DNA of 64,000 nt from Anisakis pegreffii (Eukaryota > Nematoda > Chromadorea > Rhabditida > Anisakidae), in the NCBI GenBank assembly GCA_035041965.1, contig JAPYMA010000544.1, positions 124,001-188,000 of the forward strand, in the 5' to 3' direction. The position numbers were made by a program, and so were the translations under genes. The notes under the pieces were generated by a model. That model was not told where the DNA came from, searched no databases, and saw nothing but the letters and a program-made list of their open reading frames with translations. Below are positions 10,958 to 23,800 of the stretch, one piece after another (the stretch's first letter is position 1; each line of letters begins with the position of its first letter).

Positions 10958-11521
10958 AATGATGGCATCCGGTCGACGGTCGATCGGAAAAATGCGATAG
11001 TTTAAATGCGAATTCAGTCGGTCGAATTCCGACCGACTGAACTTTCGATTGGATTCCATCACTACCACAGAATTCCTACCGAACTTCTGAATTGGCTACA
11101 GAGTGAGCTTGTTTTGCTTCGTTTCGCATTGCGAAATTATGATTCGTTTACGGCTTGAAAAGTGTCGTTTGTCTTGGCACATTACGAAAAAAGTTCTTAC
11201 ATAGGAGACGAGTGTTTTCGGTGTTCATTTGCAATAACACTGAATTATATTTTCGAAACACAAAGGATTAATATCATTCAAGCACAAATGGATTAAGTCA
11301 TCCAAGCAATACATATGAAAGTTCCATTTCATCATACGAATCAATAAGACAGTACGTTACCAATTTGTACGTTACCAATTTTTTAAAACCGATTTCGATG
11401 GACTCGAAAAAATTTCAGTCGGATTCCGACCGTCGATCGGAAATCCCAATGCGGGAATGATGAAAAATCATGTCGATCGGATTGCTACCGACATAAAATT
11501 TCGCTCAGATGCCATCACTAG
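10958..11521. mobile_element. Non-autonomous TIR element(s), CGACCG-rich palindromic arms
   Basis: The left end reads TGATGGCATCCGGTCG. The right end is its approximate inverse (GATGCCATCACTAG), and the inner arms are rich in CGACCGACTG-type palindromes. An internal end-like sequence (ATTCCATCACTAC at about 11053-11065) suggests two short elements or a nested one. The same terminal sequence bounds the 206-bp element at 46090-46295. No transposase ORF is present. Confidence 0.6.
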
Positions 11522-11634
11522 CTTGAATACAACTTGTATGCTCACATTTTTATTGATCATCGCGTTCGGTGAGTTTTGCATTCGTGCAATATGAATTTGT
11601 GGATCAAATAAGCCAATGATCCCCACGCTGGGGT

Positions 11635-11815
11635 ACTCCATTACCCCCTTCGATGGTCTGGTAGGCCGTCATTACATCCCTCCCCCCGTATGCTGAAATA
11701 ATTTACTATTTCAACGTATAACGTCAGAACTAATTTCCTGATCCCCTCCATTACCCCCTGGCACCCCCATATTAACCAAAAATGGTTAACTCGTCCCCTT
11801 CTCCTCTGAGAATCC
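11635..11815. repeat. C-rich dispersed repeat, inverted relative to a copy at 41318-41472
   Basis: This stretch shares blocks such as CCCCTTCGATGGTCT and ATAACGTCAGAACTAATTT with the reverse complement of 41318-41472. A fragment of the same family lies at about 10800-10850. Identity is high in blocks and broken by indels. No coding potential is visible. Confidence 0.7.
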
Positions 11816-13264
11816 CTGAAATAAACATATGATCGCTGATAAATTATTGAATAGCAAGCATTTTTATTTATGAAAGATACGATGAGCTTATATGAGTTTG
11901 TGGATAAAATTTCGTAGCCTCTGAAAGTCGTTCTCAAGGTTATGGAACCGTAAAAGAAATAAAAATCTAAAATTTCAACTTTATTTTCTAAAATTAATGC
12001 GCCACTCCCTTTCATTCGTTATTCTCCACTTTATGAATGTATTCGTTATTTGACACAAATTGCATTTTCATTTGTTTGAATAATCTGCACTGTTTGCGTT
12101 CAGCAGATCAGAATTAAAATTTTTCACTGCTCAGCGATTCGTTTATCACTATTTCTGCACATGCATTTATATCACTCTTGGTGGAAATCGATTCTTTGAT
12201 CTAATTATAGATCGAACCAAATGTTTGCTTGCATTAATAATTCCATTGCATTCCCGCTGTTGATTTTTTGATTGACCGATTCAGTCAATCATCTGATTGG
12301 AAAAACCGACTCCTAACGATAAGTTAAATCCTCGATTCGAAAATCTGACATTAACATGAGACGAAGTGCCTATCGATCATTCTTCACAACCAGTCGTCGA
12401 ATTTTGTCTACACTTTTTTTCATAATCGCGGAAATATCAAATCCGATCATTTCATCAAGACTGTGAACTTTGTATTGTTTTCCTTGCTTTCTCATCGTTC
12501 GATTTGAAGAAAATAAACAGAAAGACACTTGAATATTGAGTTTGTCACGTAAAAAACGTTGTTACATGTGAAAGTGAGCATCAATTTCTTTTTCTCAATG
12601 ATGATATTTCAATAAACTTGATAAGAGTGTCATAAAAAGACGAATGGAAGTAAAGGAAGTGGCATAGTGGAGTTATTTAACGACCGTTTTGTTGTTTGTT
12701 TGATGTATTATGACCACAGTCGTCGAACAGGAATATTCAAGTACTGTTATTTGCCGCACTCTGGAAGAGATTAATAAAAATCGAAACCTGAACAAGTTGG
12801 ATTTATGACTGGTTAAAAAATAGTCGTTGAAATGCAGTGTTGGAATTTGTTTTCAGTAAAAAAAGTATCATATCGAAGCTCATATTATTTGAAAGCTACG
12901 AAAGACAATTCTTTTGGGTTTCGGAATATTCTATGAATCACTTCAAAGTAACTGTCCTTTGACCTCTAGGCAACCACTGGGAAATTTCGATTAGAAAAAT
13001 TAGATTCAAACACAGCCTGATCAATTTATTTTTCATCTGAGGTGCCATAATGCCTAACTTTCAGATTTCGACCTTTCCCAAGCCTCACCTGTCGAAAAGC
13101 TACCCTCCGATTCAGAAGACATCTGCAGGAAAGTTCGCCTGAGAAAGTCGATCTAAAACGTCGCTGGATCGAACTATTTTTGCCCAAGGTGCCTGGGTGC
13201 ATACTATGGATAGTTCTACCTTTCAACTTAGTTGTTTTTGGTGAATATACAAAGAAGTGGTTTC
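11816..13264. other. Gene-free AT-rich stretch
   Basis: I see no supported gene, repeat or RNA here. Open frames are short and carry no recognisable motif. Confidence 0.4.
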
Positions 13265-14490
13265 TAGGGTTTGCACAGGATCCCGGGATCCCGAGTACAG
13301 TTCTGATCCCGATCCCGGGATTTAAGTTTTGAAAAATCACGGGGTTTCGGGATTTGATAAAACAGGTCAATTTGTGTGAATTTTGATAATATGCCCATCT
13401 TGAAGCAAGCCTTAATCATTCCCATCCAATTTATATGTAGTTATCTTTGCTGTTTGCCCTCTATCATTGATGTTCAGCTAAGGAAATAGACGCAACTCGG
13501 ACGACTGACATGATCAACGACAGCTCGATGAACTTTTGCGTAACATTTCATTGAATATTCAGCTGATTATTCCGCTTTTCACTGGTTTATATCACGCTCA
13601 TCTGGATGCATTTCTGTGTAATGGACTAACAGAGATAATCACATTTTCTAATAAAAACCAAGAGCACCAAAGTTCAATGAAATTTTGAGTCGTTTCCTCC
13701 CACAAGATCTGTTCGGCTTCAATATTCCATCCGTTAATTCAATTGCATGTTCCAAAGACTGCAAGTCATTTACTTCGCTATTTGGAAACGTTTTCATCCG
13801 GTCGAAATGTACTTAGTTCTCATAGTGAGAATTCATTGCCGAAGTGAGCAAAGTTGTTCCATTCAAAAGGATCTTAAGTTCAAAGTACATTTGCATGATT
13901 TTTGATCGAAATTATCAAACATGTAAGTGCTCGATGGTTCGATGAAAATCCATTGAAGATGTTTTTTTCACTTTTTAGATAAACTCTAAACTTTTAATTT
14001 TTCCATAACTCGAATGATATAATTCATGCGATGCATTTTTATTGTAAGAAATCGAGCTTTCCGAAATGGCAGAATTCAGTTGATGTTAATGCTGAAAGAA
14101 AATGGAGTTAAAACATTGCAAATAAGTGTTTGAGAATCAAGAATTACATATTCACATGCAAGTGTACTGTTACTAGCTTAGACCCGAGATAACAAGATGC
14201 CTTAGCATAGAATATGCAGTATGCCCTTGCGGCATGATCACTGGCATCATTATATGAAATATTAATTTGAATTTGAATACTTAGTTCCTTGGATTTGTTC
14301 AATAATTTGTTGATTTAGCTCCTTTCTGATTAATAATGAACATATTGGTTCGAAAAAATGTGTTTAAACATGTCCCGCATCGATATTTCAATAATTGTTC
14401 GATCCCGGGATTATCCCGGGATCAAAAATCGATTCCGGGATTATATCCCGATTCCGGGATTGAAAAATCGTCGGGATTTTGCAAACCCTA
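13265..14490. mobile_element. hAT-like non-autonomous TIR element with GGGATCCC termini
   Basis: The left end (TAGGGTTTGCACAGGATCCC) and the reverse complement of the right end (TAGGGTTTGCAAAATCCCG) are near-identical terminal inverted repeats. Both sub-terminal regions are packed with GATCCCGGGAT-type palindromes. The flanking 8 bases (GTGGTTTC left, CTTGTTTC right) agree at six of eight positions, which fits the 8-bp target duplication of hAT elements. The 1.2-kb interior has no transposase ORF. Confidence 0.7.
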
Positions 14491-14888
14491 CTTGTTTCCA
14501 AATAAAGAGATGATTTCAGAGGGTGCAAACCAGAAAAAATTAAGTTGGAATTTTTGCACTGAGGTGAAAAAAATTTTCACTCATCAGTTATTCTTCAGAG
14601 TAGTTCTTTGTAAAGGAACTTCGACAATCTCTCATTACGTCCTTTTCAAACCGAAAATCACACTTCTGTAAGCCACGACTAGCACTTTTCGGAGTTTAAT
14701 TCTCCCACTCAAAAACTTAAACCCTATCTTATAACCTCCTTGATCTCAATCTCCCATATTTCATGTACGTCAGTTATCCGCGCTTGTTGCAACGGGCTTG
14801 ATCGGGTCACAGTTGACTCGCATTGCACATATCATTGTTTATCAATTCCGATTGTCCTGCGTCGACATCGAATCGCATATCTAATTTC

Positions 14889-14893
14889 AGAGA
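14889..14893 (+). promoter_or_regulatory. Probable spliced-leader acceptor before the modular secreted gene
   Basis: A strong acceptor (CTAATTTCAG) ends at 14890, three bases before the ATG at 14894. In nematodes this layout usually marks SL trans-splicing, and it supports this ATG as the start. Confidence 0.6.
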
Positions 14894-17800
14894 ATGCACC
14901 CTCAAACCTTACTATTGTTCATCGTTTCGTCAGCCATCCCGCTGGCTTCTTCGTTTTCTGGAGATTGTGAAACTGTTCAACAACTCTTAAAACCGATCAC
15001 AGCATGGAAAACGCCTTATATCGTCAACGCCCTAAGAAAAAGTATGTTTCTTTCGAAGTTCGAGAGGATAATTTCGGAACGGTGTGTAGTCCAGGTATAA
15101 CCAAATACAGTCATGTGATCAGTGCTATTAGAATTTTATAAAATAAAAAGGTAATCTTACCTTGCCTTGCCTTGCAAGGTAAGATTGCTTTTTTACCTTG
15201 CGACCTGTCTTCGCTCTCCGTGTGGGCGCAGGTCTGCCGATCCCCATGCTACTCTTTGTTGAGCAGACCTTTTCCATTTCTGACCAAACATTCTGACGAG
15301 CGGTTCATCCCATCTCATTCGTGGTCTGCCCAGAGGCCTCTTCACTCCTCTTGGAATCCACTGCGCTATTCGACTAGTCCGACGGTTATCATTCTCGCTA
15401 TGTGCCCAGCCCATCTTCTTTTGTTGATATACATTTCGTTTACTATGTCTTTCACTTTGGTCATCGAACGTAGTTCCTCATTTTTAATCTTATCTTTACG
15501 TTACACATCCGTCTTTCCATTGCTCTATCTGTTATAGCAAAATTTTCTTCTGCAACTCTTGTGGTTGCCCACATTTCACTTGCGTATAACATGGCCGGAA
15601 GAATTGATGAGTTGAATATATTTGCTCTGATTCTTATTGGCAGGGTTTGATCTGTCAATACCGTTCGATATTTTCCAAATGCTGTCCAACCAGCTTCAGG
15701 GCAGTTATTGGGATCCATTTGGCGACCCAAGTAGACATCGTTCTTTACCTCTTCAATTTCTATTTATCCAACTGAATTTTACCTTGTGCACAGTAAAAGA
15801 TTCGCATCCATTTAATCTTTTTCAAGTTCATTTCCAGTCCCACTGTTTTGCAGTTTATCATTAGTTGGTTTAGATCACTCTTGAGATCTTTTGGGTTTGT
15901 GGCTACTAATACACAATCGTCTGCGAAAAGTAGGTAAGATAGTATTTCTCCATCTATTTTTATTCCATCCTTGAATTCCATTTTTCTGAACAGTTCTTCT
16001 AGTGTTGTTACAAACAGTTTGGGAGATAGTGTGTCTCCTTGTCGCACTCCTTTATTAATTTTTATGTGACATCTTTCTGAGAGTATTTTTATTTCGGTGG
16101 AGCATCCTTTGTTTATTAATTTTATCATTTCGATATATTTTGCGTTGACGCCGGCCTCATGCAGAGCATTGATCACCGCTGTAGTTTCGACTGAATCAAA
16201 AGCTTTTCGGTAATCTACGAATGTAAGGCATAGAGGGATTTGGTATTCTTTGCATTTCTCTAATAAGTGGCTGATAACATGGATATGGTTTATGGTAGAA
16301 TAGCCCGATCTGAAACCAGCTTGTTCTTTGTGCATTTCTATCTGCACTGTAATTCGATTGAGAATTATTCTGGTGAATAATTTGTATACTTGTGATAATA
16401 ATGTAATAGAGCGATAGTTCGTTAGATCTTCTGGATCGCCTTTCTTTCTTAGAAGTACCGTTTCTGATGTCAGCCAATTCTTTGGAATTTCGGTGTTTTG
16501 TAGATATTTCATAAATCTTTCTGCAAGCGCTTTATGGAGGTTATCTCCACCCATTTTCAAGTATTCTGCTTTTATTTTATCATGTCCTGGACTTTTATCT
16601 GTTTTTATCTTGCTCAATGCAATTTTAACTTACTCCTTCATTACTGTTGGTATTTCTTCTTCTTGAGCTCGCGATTTTTTCTCTGTAATCTGTATTTTTG
16701 AAGAATATAGATCATCGTAGAATTTTTCGCATATTTCTTTTATCTCTGATCTCACTGATGTCGTCCTTCCAGAATTATCTTTCAACGCATTTGGCATCTT
16801 TCTTTTCAATGCAACACCTCTTTCATCTTTTTTCACGCGTTTATGTTTTTCTACTACTTTCCTTAATCTTTCAATGTGATATGCTTCACAATCAGCTTTG
16901 ATGTATCGTCGTATTTCTTTGTATAATGATTTGTACTCTTCTTCGTTTGTTTTTCCTTCAATAATCCTGCGGGCTCTATCTGCCATTAATTGTTTTGTGT
17001 GATTTTATATCCTCATTGTTTTTCTTGATGGGGCTTTTTAGCTTGCTCCTTTGGCTGCTTCGTTGATTTTCTTTACTAAGTCTTCATAGTCTTGATTCAC
17101 ACATTACTCGTTATTGACCAATCATGGGCTTCCAGTTTGTTCGCTAGCGATGTCAAATTGACGATTGCATTTGATGTTCGAGAGTTTTTCTTCAGCACGG
17201 CATTTTCATGTGCGTAGTTTATCTTCACTGTTGTGCGTATAAGCCAATGATGAGAGCCAATGTGGATGATTTTTTTCTCCGATTACTGAGACATCTGGAA
17301 TGATACGTTTTGAACTCAACAGTACATAATCGATCTGATTTCTTATGGCACCATTCGGGCTCTTCCATGTCCATTGTCTTCGTGCTGATTTTTGGAACAT
17401 GGTATTCATTATGTGAAGGTGATTGCTGATTGCGAATGATATTAGTCGTTGTCCACGATATTTTCTGTCTCCTCTACCGTACTTGCCAATGTATCTTTCA
17501 TTTTGAATGATTATACATCCCACTTTGGCATTGAAGTCCACTTGTATAATCGTGTATGTTGATTTTTTATTCATAGCCCTTTCTACTTCTTCGAAAAACT
17601 CTTCCAGATCTTCTTCATCTTCTGTGGGCTGTGCATTATTTGTGGCTGGGGCACACAACTATACGATTTTTAACGTTCTGGTTTTATCGATACGTATGAC
17701 TAACGCTGCCGTTCTTGGAGAAAGAATGTCGCAGCTTTCGATGAAATTTGTTACTTGTTTTTTCATGATGAATCGGACTCCCGCTACTCTGGATCCGTTG

Positions 17801-20800
17801 TCACTAGCTCTTCCTAAGAAGACCTGGTCTCCTGTATGCTATTCTATAATTGATTCGTCACTGCGTCTTGTTTCTGATATTCCGATGACATCTGCTTTTA
17901 TTTTTGATATTTCTTCGATATATGCTTGAATTAGGTGGTCAGTCGACATCGTTCTGGTATTGTGTGTAGCCACAAATAAACGTTTTACCTTTTCGTTAGA
18001 CTTTAGTCGTTGTCCATCCGGTTCGTTTTCCAATTTCTGTGAATCCTGCCCATTCCTTTGATTTCTCGGGTTGGCCCTAGGACTCGGATCCGTAATCGTC
18101 ATCCCGGCACCTACAGAAAGCCTGTCCGGCTTGGTTGTACCTGTTGGAACTTGAAGCTCCGCCAGCGTAGCCTTTCTGACCCGTTGGCACCCTTGCACTA
18201 CGATGAAGTAGCGGAATCGGACTTGCAAGGGTCGGACTTGCACGGAAAAAAGGCAATCAAAATGATGAAATTCAAAATAGTTCGCAAAAAATTCCAATTA
18301 CAGAGCAGCACTATGACTGCTGCTTTCATTGTTATCAGTTATTTTGAATTATACATCGTCCACAAAAGAACATCCCAAGTAACTTGTTAAGATTTATTAT
18401 GCATTAATACAGGTTGTGCTTCACATTTTTCAAGCGACGCAGCACAGAAGTGGGAATGTTTGAAGATGGCAGATGGAATGGTTGCTATCGTGGAAAATGC
18501 ACCAACTGATCAGGCTGCGATCAACCAATTAGCCAGATCGATCATAATATATTCATTGGTCGATCCTGCACCACCAGCCAGAAGTAATTTCATCGTTGAA
18601 GCACAGCTCGGCACATGGGGATCAATGAGGGAATTTTTGGACTGCAATGGTACTTATATCAGTTTTTAAAGTTCAGTGATTTTTGAATATCAAATAGTGG
18701 AATGCTGGAATCAACAAGTATTAGTCGTCAAAAACTGGTGTGCACTGAAGCGTGATAGCTGCTTTGCATTCGAGGTCTGTTGAATGAATCGATACGATGG
18801 AGCATCGAATTATTCATACGTTCCAGGAAGAGATCATCCAAAGTTTTTGATCATCTTCAGATCACCTACTGACTCCAGTTGCCTTCTCTCTCTGATATCT
18901 TCATCTGCTTCACCATTCTCTGTTCCGATGCTCGAGTCTAACAAGTTTTATTAACAGTGAATTGACCTGATTCACGTGAATTAACACATTTCAGTCTTTT
19001 CAGTTTCTCAATAAATTCGTATTCTTTTCATATCGTTATATTGACCTGATTCAGCATTGAATTCTGCATCGACTCCGTATTTTCGAGCAAGAAACACTGA
19101 ACCAGTGATGGCTCCAAATTTTGGAACGAACATAATTGGTAGTGGAAAGTGTTCAAATGTGAGCGGATTATTTGAAGAGCCGTTTATCGGAGCTCCAAAA
19201 ATTGTCCAGTTCATAACGCAAGGTATCGTATTCTGGGTGAAATTTTCGAATGACGTATAACTTCTGAAATGACGCGTTCCAGTGAACGTTGAAATGTTTT
19301 TGAGAGATATGTGCAGAGTTAACATACTGATTGAAACACGGATTAAAAAACCATTCTCTTCTCGTACCGATCGATTTAACACTTCTCAAACAGGCCTCGT
19401 CGATTATGTGGATTTCGTGATACCTTTGAACAATCAAGCGGTTGTATCCGTGTGAATCAATGGTTTCGATATTTGCTTTTTCATAGCGATCAAACCACAT
19501 TCAATAATTTGTTCATTCTTACAGATTGTCAGGCATACTTTAACAACCCCACGCAACAGTCCAAATGCAAACAAATGGCAAACAATATCTACGCAGTTCT
19601 GGTAGCATCACCTAACAAAAATATGACGCATAAGATGCATTTGACCGCTGATATCGTAACCGTTTATATATTCAACGATCCAATGCCACCGTTACGCAAA
19701 AAATTTGTGCAGAACGCTACGCTAGGAACATGGGGAACACTCGAAGAACTTCTGAATTGCACAAGTGAGGGATTCAGAATGTTTTGCTCATTCAGTCGGC
19801 AAATTCGTGCTTTATTGAACCAGTTTCGTGTGGAAAAGACCACTGGAACAATGATTAAGCAGTAGAAAACCAATTCAAATTAGAAATAACTATTTTAACT
19901 GGAATCTTATATGTTCAACATAGCTTTGGATAGATAGCAATCTTGAGGGTATGATCCACTGATCAATTATCCTCCCCGATTATTCAAACTTCTCTCTTCA
20001 GAGATGGCAACACCGAGTCAAACACCATCACAGAGCGATTGTTCAGATATTAAAAGCCTGGTGACTCCTCTAGTACAAGGTGCTAATCCACCAATAGTCT
20101 ACTATCTGAAAGAAGGTGAACTTTTCTTGAAACACCAAATTGTGCTGAATGATCACAAAATTTGAATATTTTCACTGTTTGTATTTCTAGTAATCCATTC
20201 ATGCCAACCTCTCACTCTGAAATCAGCTTCAACAATATTCGTCAGCTTTCTAGGCTGAATATCAACACTTTATGGCTCATCAACTGAAACTATCAATGAT
20301 TTTAGTAGTTTAAAAAAATTTATTTGGCTTCACATTTCCCTCTACTCACTGAGAATTGCTGGCTCGTCTATTTTCTACGCGTTCTTTCGACCTTTTGCAG
20401 ATTGCTACTTACATTTTTCTGATGATTCAAAACAGATTCAACCATGTTTGATGATGGTTGATGGAATTGATGCGATTATTAGCACAACAACATCAGTAAA
20501 CACAATCCCATCAAAAGTTCTGAATTGGATGGTCTCCTATCTCTCAAACGGCTCATTCGTGAAGCGCGAATCATTCATAAAAAGTGCAAGACTCGGGAAA
20601 TGGGGAACGCTCATGCAATTCATCAACTGTGCCAGTACGTTTCTGGAAAACTCGTTAATTGCCCCGCTTTTTTTCACAAATTGCATGCCCTCCCCAGACC
20701 AGAAATTAACATGGACTTGTATCAACATTATCTTCGAGGTTCTAAAGTAGAATCCAGAAAGGAGCCTTCTTCTTATCGGTGGTACACTTCTTCCGCAAAT

Positions 20801-23800
20801 GATTATCGGAGTCCGGAAAGTAGCCAAGAATAATAAAATTGTTTTTTTATTCTCACTCATAATCAGTCTGAGGCATATGCATCATAAATGCAATCAGATA
20901 AGTAAAACTTCAATATGGAAACGAATTTTCTTTTATTAACGGATCCTTTACGAAAAGCAACTAAATGCGTGTAGTAGTCCCAGAAGGCGACGTTGATACC
21001 TTTGAGACATTTCTACTGTTGGGCAGTGAGAAGAATAAAAGAATTCAATTGCACAAAAACTGTACACAATGGTGAGAAAAAGTTCTTTTTTGGTTTCTAC
21101 GTACAAAATTGCCTTCAAAAATGGCACTAGTATCTTTTCGTGAACCTTTATGTTACGTCGTGCTATTTACAGCTCATATCAAGTTAAGCAGATCTGAAAG
21201 TTCGAAATTTCCTGGCATCATTCAAGAGCAAACCTAGTTCTTAGCTAAAATTCGTTAGCTTTTAACATCTGACATTTCTACGCTTCACTTTCAGGGGAAC
21301 TTGATCTATTCCGTTTGTCTTGGAATTTTGTGTAAATTTTTGCAGGCGCAACGCCAACGCATCCACCAAATTGTAGTCAAGCCGATCGATTGTTCATTCC
21401 TCAAAACAACTCTCCACTCGTTAAATATTTAATCAAAGGTAAAATTACCTGCCGAACGAGCAATCATCCTTATTTTGTCCTACATGAACTACCATCAATA
21501 AAATATCTCTTCAAGGAGCAGAGGTTTGAAAATGTGAACATGTGTGGAATGGTTGAATGTTATGAAATCGAGTATATTAATCTCTCGACGAATCCAATTC
21601 AAAATCAGACATATCCGATGATAGCGAATTACCTTGCGATCTGTCTTTTCTCTCTGTGTGGGCGCAGGTGTACCCATCCCCATGTTACTCTATGTTGAGC
21701 AGACCTTTTCCATTTCTGACTATACATTTTTACGAGTGGTTCATCCCATCTCATTCGTGGTCAGACCAGTCCGTCCTTCCATTGCGCTTTCTGTTATAGC
21801 GAAATTTTCTTCTGCAACTCTTGTGGTTGCCCACGTTTCACTTGCGTATAACATGGCCGGACGGATTGATGAGTTGAATATATTTGTTCTGATTCTTACT
21901 GGCAGAGTTTGATCTGTCAACACCGTTCGTTATTTTTCAAATGCATGATAGCGAATATTGTGCAGAATATCAGTCGTGAGCATTATGATCGTTCTTTATC
22001 ACAATTCGATCATATTTGAGCGATAATACAGCTCAAAATGTAATAAAATAATTTCGGTAACTTCCATGACCACGAATTCCGATGATTCAATGTGATATTT
22101 TCAACAAATGCAGGTCTATGTTCCAAGAGGATATTCTATAGCAGTATACTGAGGTGATCTTATAATCGCGAGAAAGCCTCTATCCATTTGTAATCAAAGC
22201 ATCGCTTTCAGACTGTGAAAACTGCTTCAACAATTCTGATCAATCGGTCGAACTGGGGCAATGCATCGAAATGGTAATGGGCATAAACGTTATTGTGGTA
22301 TCTTCAACAAACGATCATGTATACAGCACTATACGACAAATCCATAGATGGATCAACAGTCCCACTGAAGCTGGATTCGATGGAAGAAAGAAGTTTTTGC
22401 AGAATGCAACGCTTGGAAAGTGGGGAACACTGAAGGAATTATTCAAGTGTGCTGGTATGCTCGTTTTTTCGATTTTTCTTAAAATAAACATTGGTTAATG
22501 ACTGAAGATGAGTTTCTTTTTTGATACGTTCTTGCATCTATTTTTTCCACAAAACTCGGAAATTAGGGAACGCTGAAACAATTTTTGATTTGCGTTGGTG
22601 AGTTTGTTGATTATTCGAGTGCTCTCACCCACTGCAATCTGCGCTCAATTTTTGTTCTAGAAATCTCTCGTGAAACGAGAATCATTCATAAAAAGTGCAA
22701 AGCTTGGGAATTGGAGAACGCTCTGGCAATTCATCAACTGTGCCAGTATGTTTCCAGAAAACTCGCTAATTGCCCCGCTTTTTTTCACAAATTTCATGCA
22801 CTTCCCAAACCTGAAATTAACATGGACCTGTATCATTATTACCTTCGAGTTTCTGAAGCGGAGACCGGAAAGGAGCTTTCTTCTCGCCGGTAGGTGTACT
22901 TCTTCCGCAAATGACTATCGGAGTCCGGAAAGTGGCCAAAAAGAGTAAAATTAGTTTTTTATTCTCACTCAGTCTGAGGGGTATGTTTCATAAATGCAGT
23001 CAGATAGGTAAAACCCGAATACGGGAACGGATTTTGTTTGTTATTAACGGATCCTTCACGAAAAGCAACCAAGTGCGTCTAGTAGTCTCAGAAGGCGACG
23101 TTGATACCTTTGAGACATTTCTACTGTTGGACAATGAAAAGACTAAAAGACACACCACCTCAATACAATCAGGGTCAATTGCACAAAAATTGTACACAGT
23201 GGTGAGAAAAAAGTTCATTCTCGGTTCCTGCCTTGAAAAATGACAGTAGTATCTTTTCATGCTTCTTTATATTGCTTCCTGCTATCTACAGCTCATATCA
23301 AGCTAAGCTGATCTGAAAGTTCTAAATTTCGTGTCATCATTCAAGGGCAATCCTATTTCTTGGCTGATATTCGTTAGCTTTCAACATCTGACATTTTTAC
23401 TCTTCCCTTTCAGTCGAATCGCCGACACCTACCACAACAACAGCAATTACAACTACGCCATCTCCAACTACTACATCAACTCCAACTTCTACCGCAACTC
23501 CAACCACTACTGCTAGTAGTCACCGTGGCAATTGCTCGACAATTGCGCAGCTTTTCAAACCCGCCACGCCGGGAGGACCCCTTCGAATTGCAAAATACCT
23601 AAACACAGGTTCTTCACTTCTGACGAAGCGAATTTTATTTCGAAACAGCGATCAAGCTGACAAGTAGTGCATACTCGAGAAATTCGACCGTATTTGTGAT
23701 AGCTGAGACATGGAATTATTAACGATAAGGAATTTTAATAACGGGAATATTTGACGAGATCTACTGAATCCATCATTGATGCATTGAACAATTGAACGAT

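Larger units (their letters stand above)
15157..18246 (-). mobile_element. RTE-clade non-LTR retrotransposon, near full length, inactivated
   Basis: The element lies antisense inside intron 1 of the modular secreted gene. Reading on the reverse strand, broken frames encode an apurinic-type endonuclease (VATHNTRTMS, VDFNAKVG, NQIDYVLL), a reverse transcriptase (FVDYRKAFDS, LLFADDC) and a C-terminal region with RPLGRPRMRW. It is flanked by 12-base near-identical sequences (AAAAAGGTAATC at 15145-15156, AAAAAGGCAATC at 18247-18258), a target-site duplication with one mismatch. The length of about 3.1 kb suits an RTE element. Frames are split by stops and frameshifts, and the endonuclease C-terminus lacks a clear SDH motif, so this copy cannot make an intact protein. 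Confidence 0.9.
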
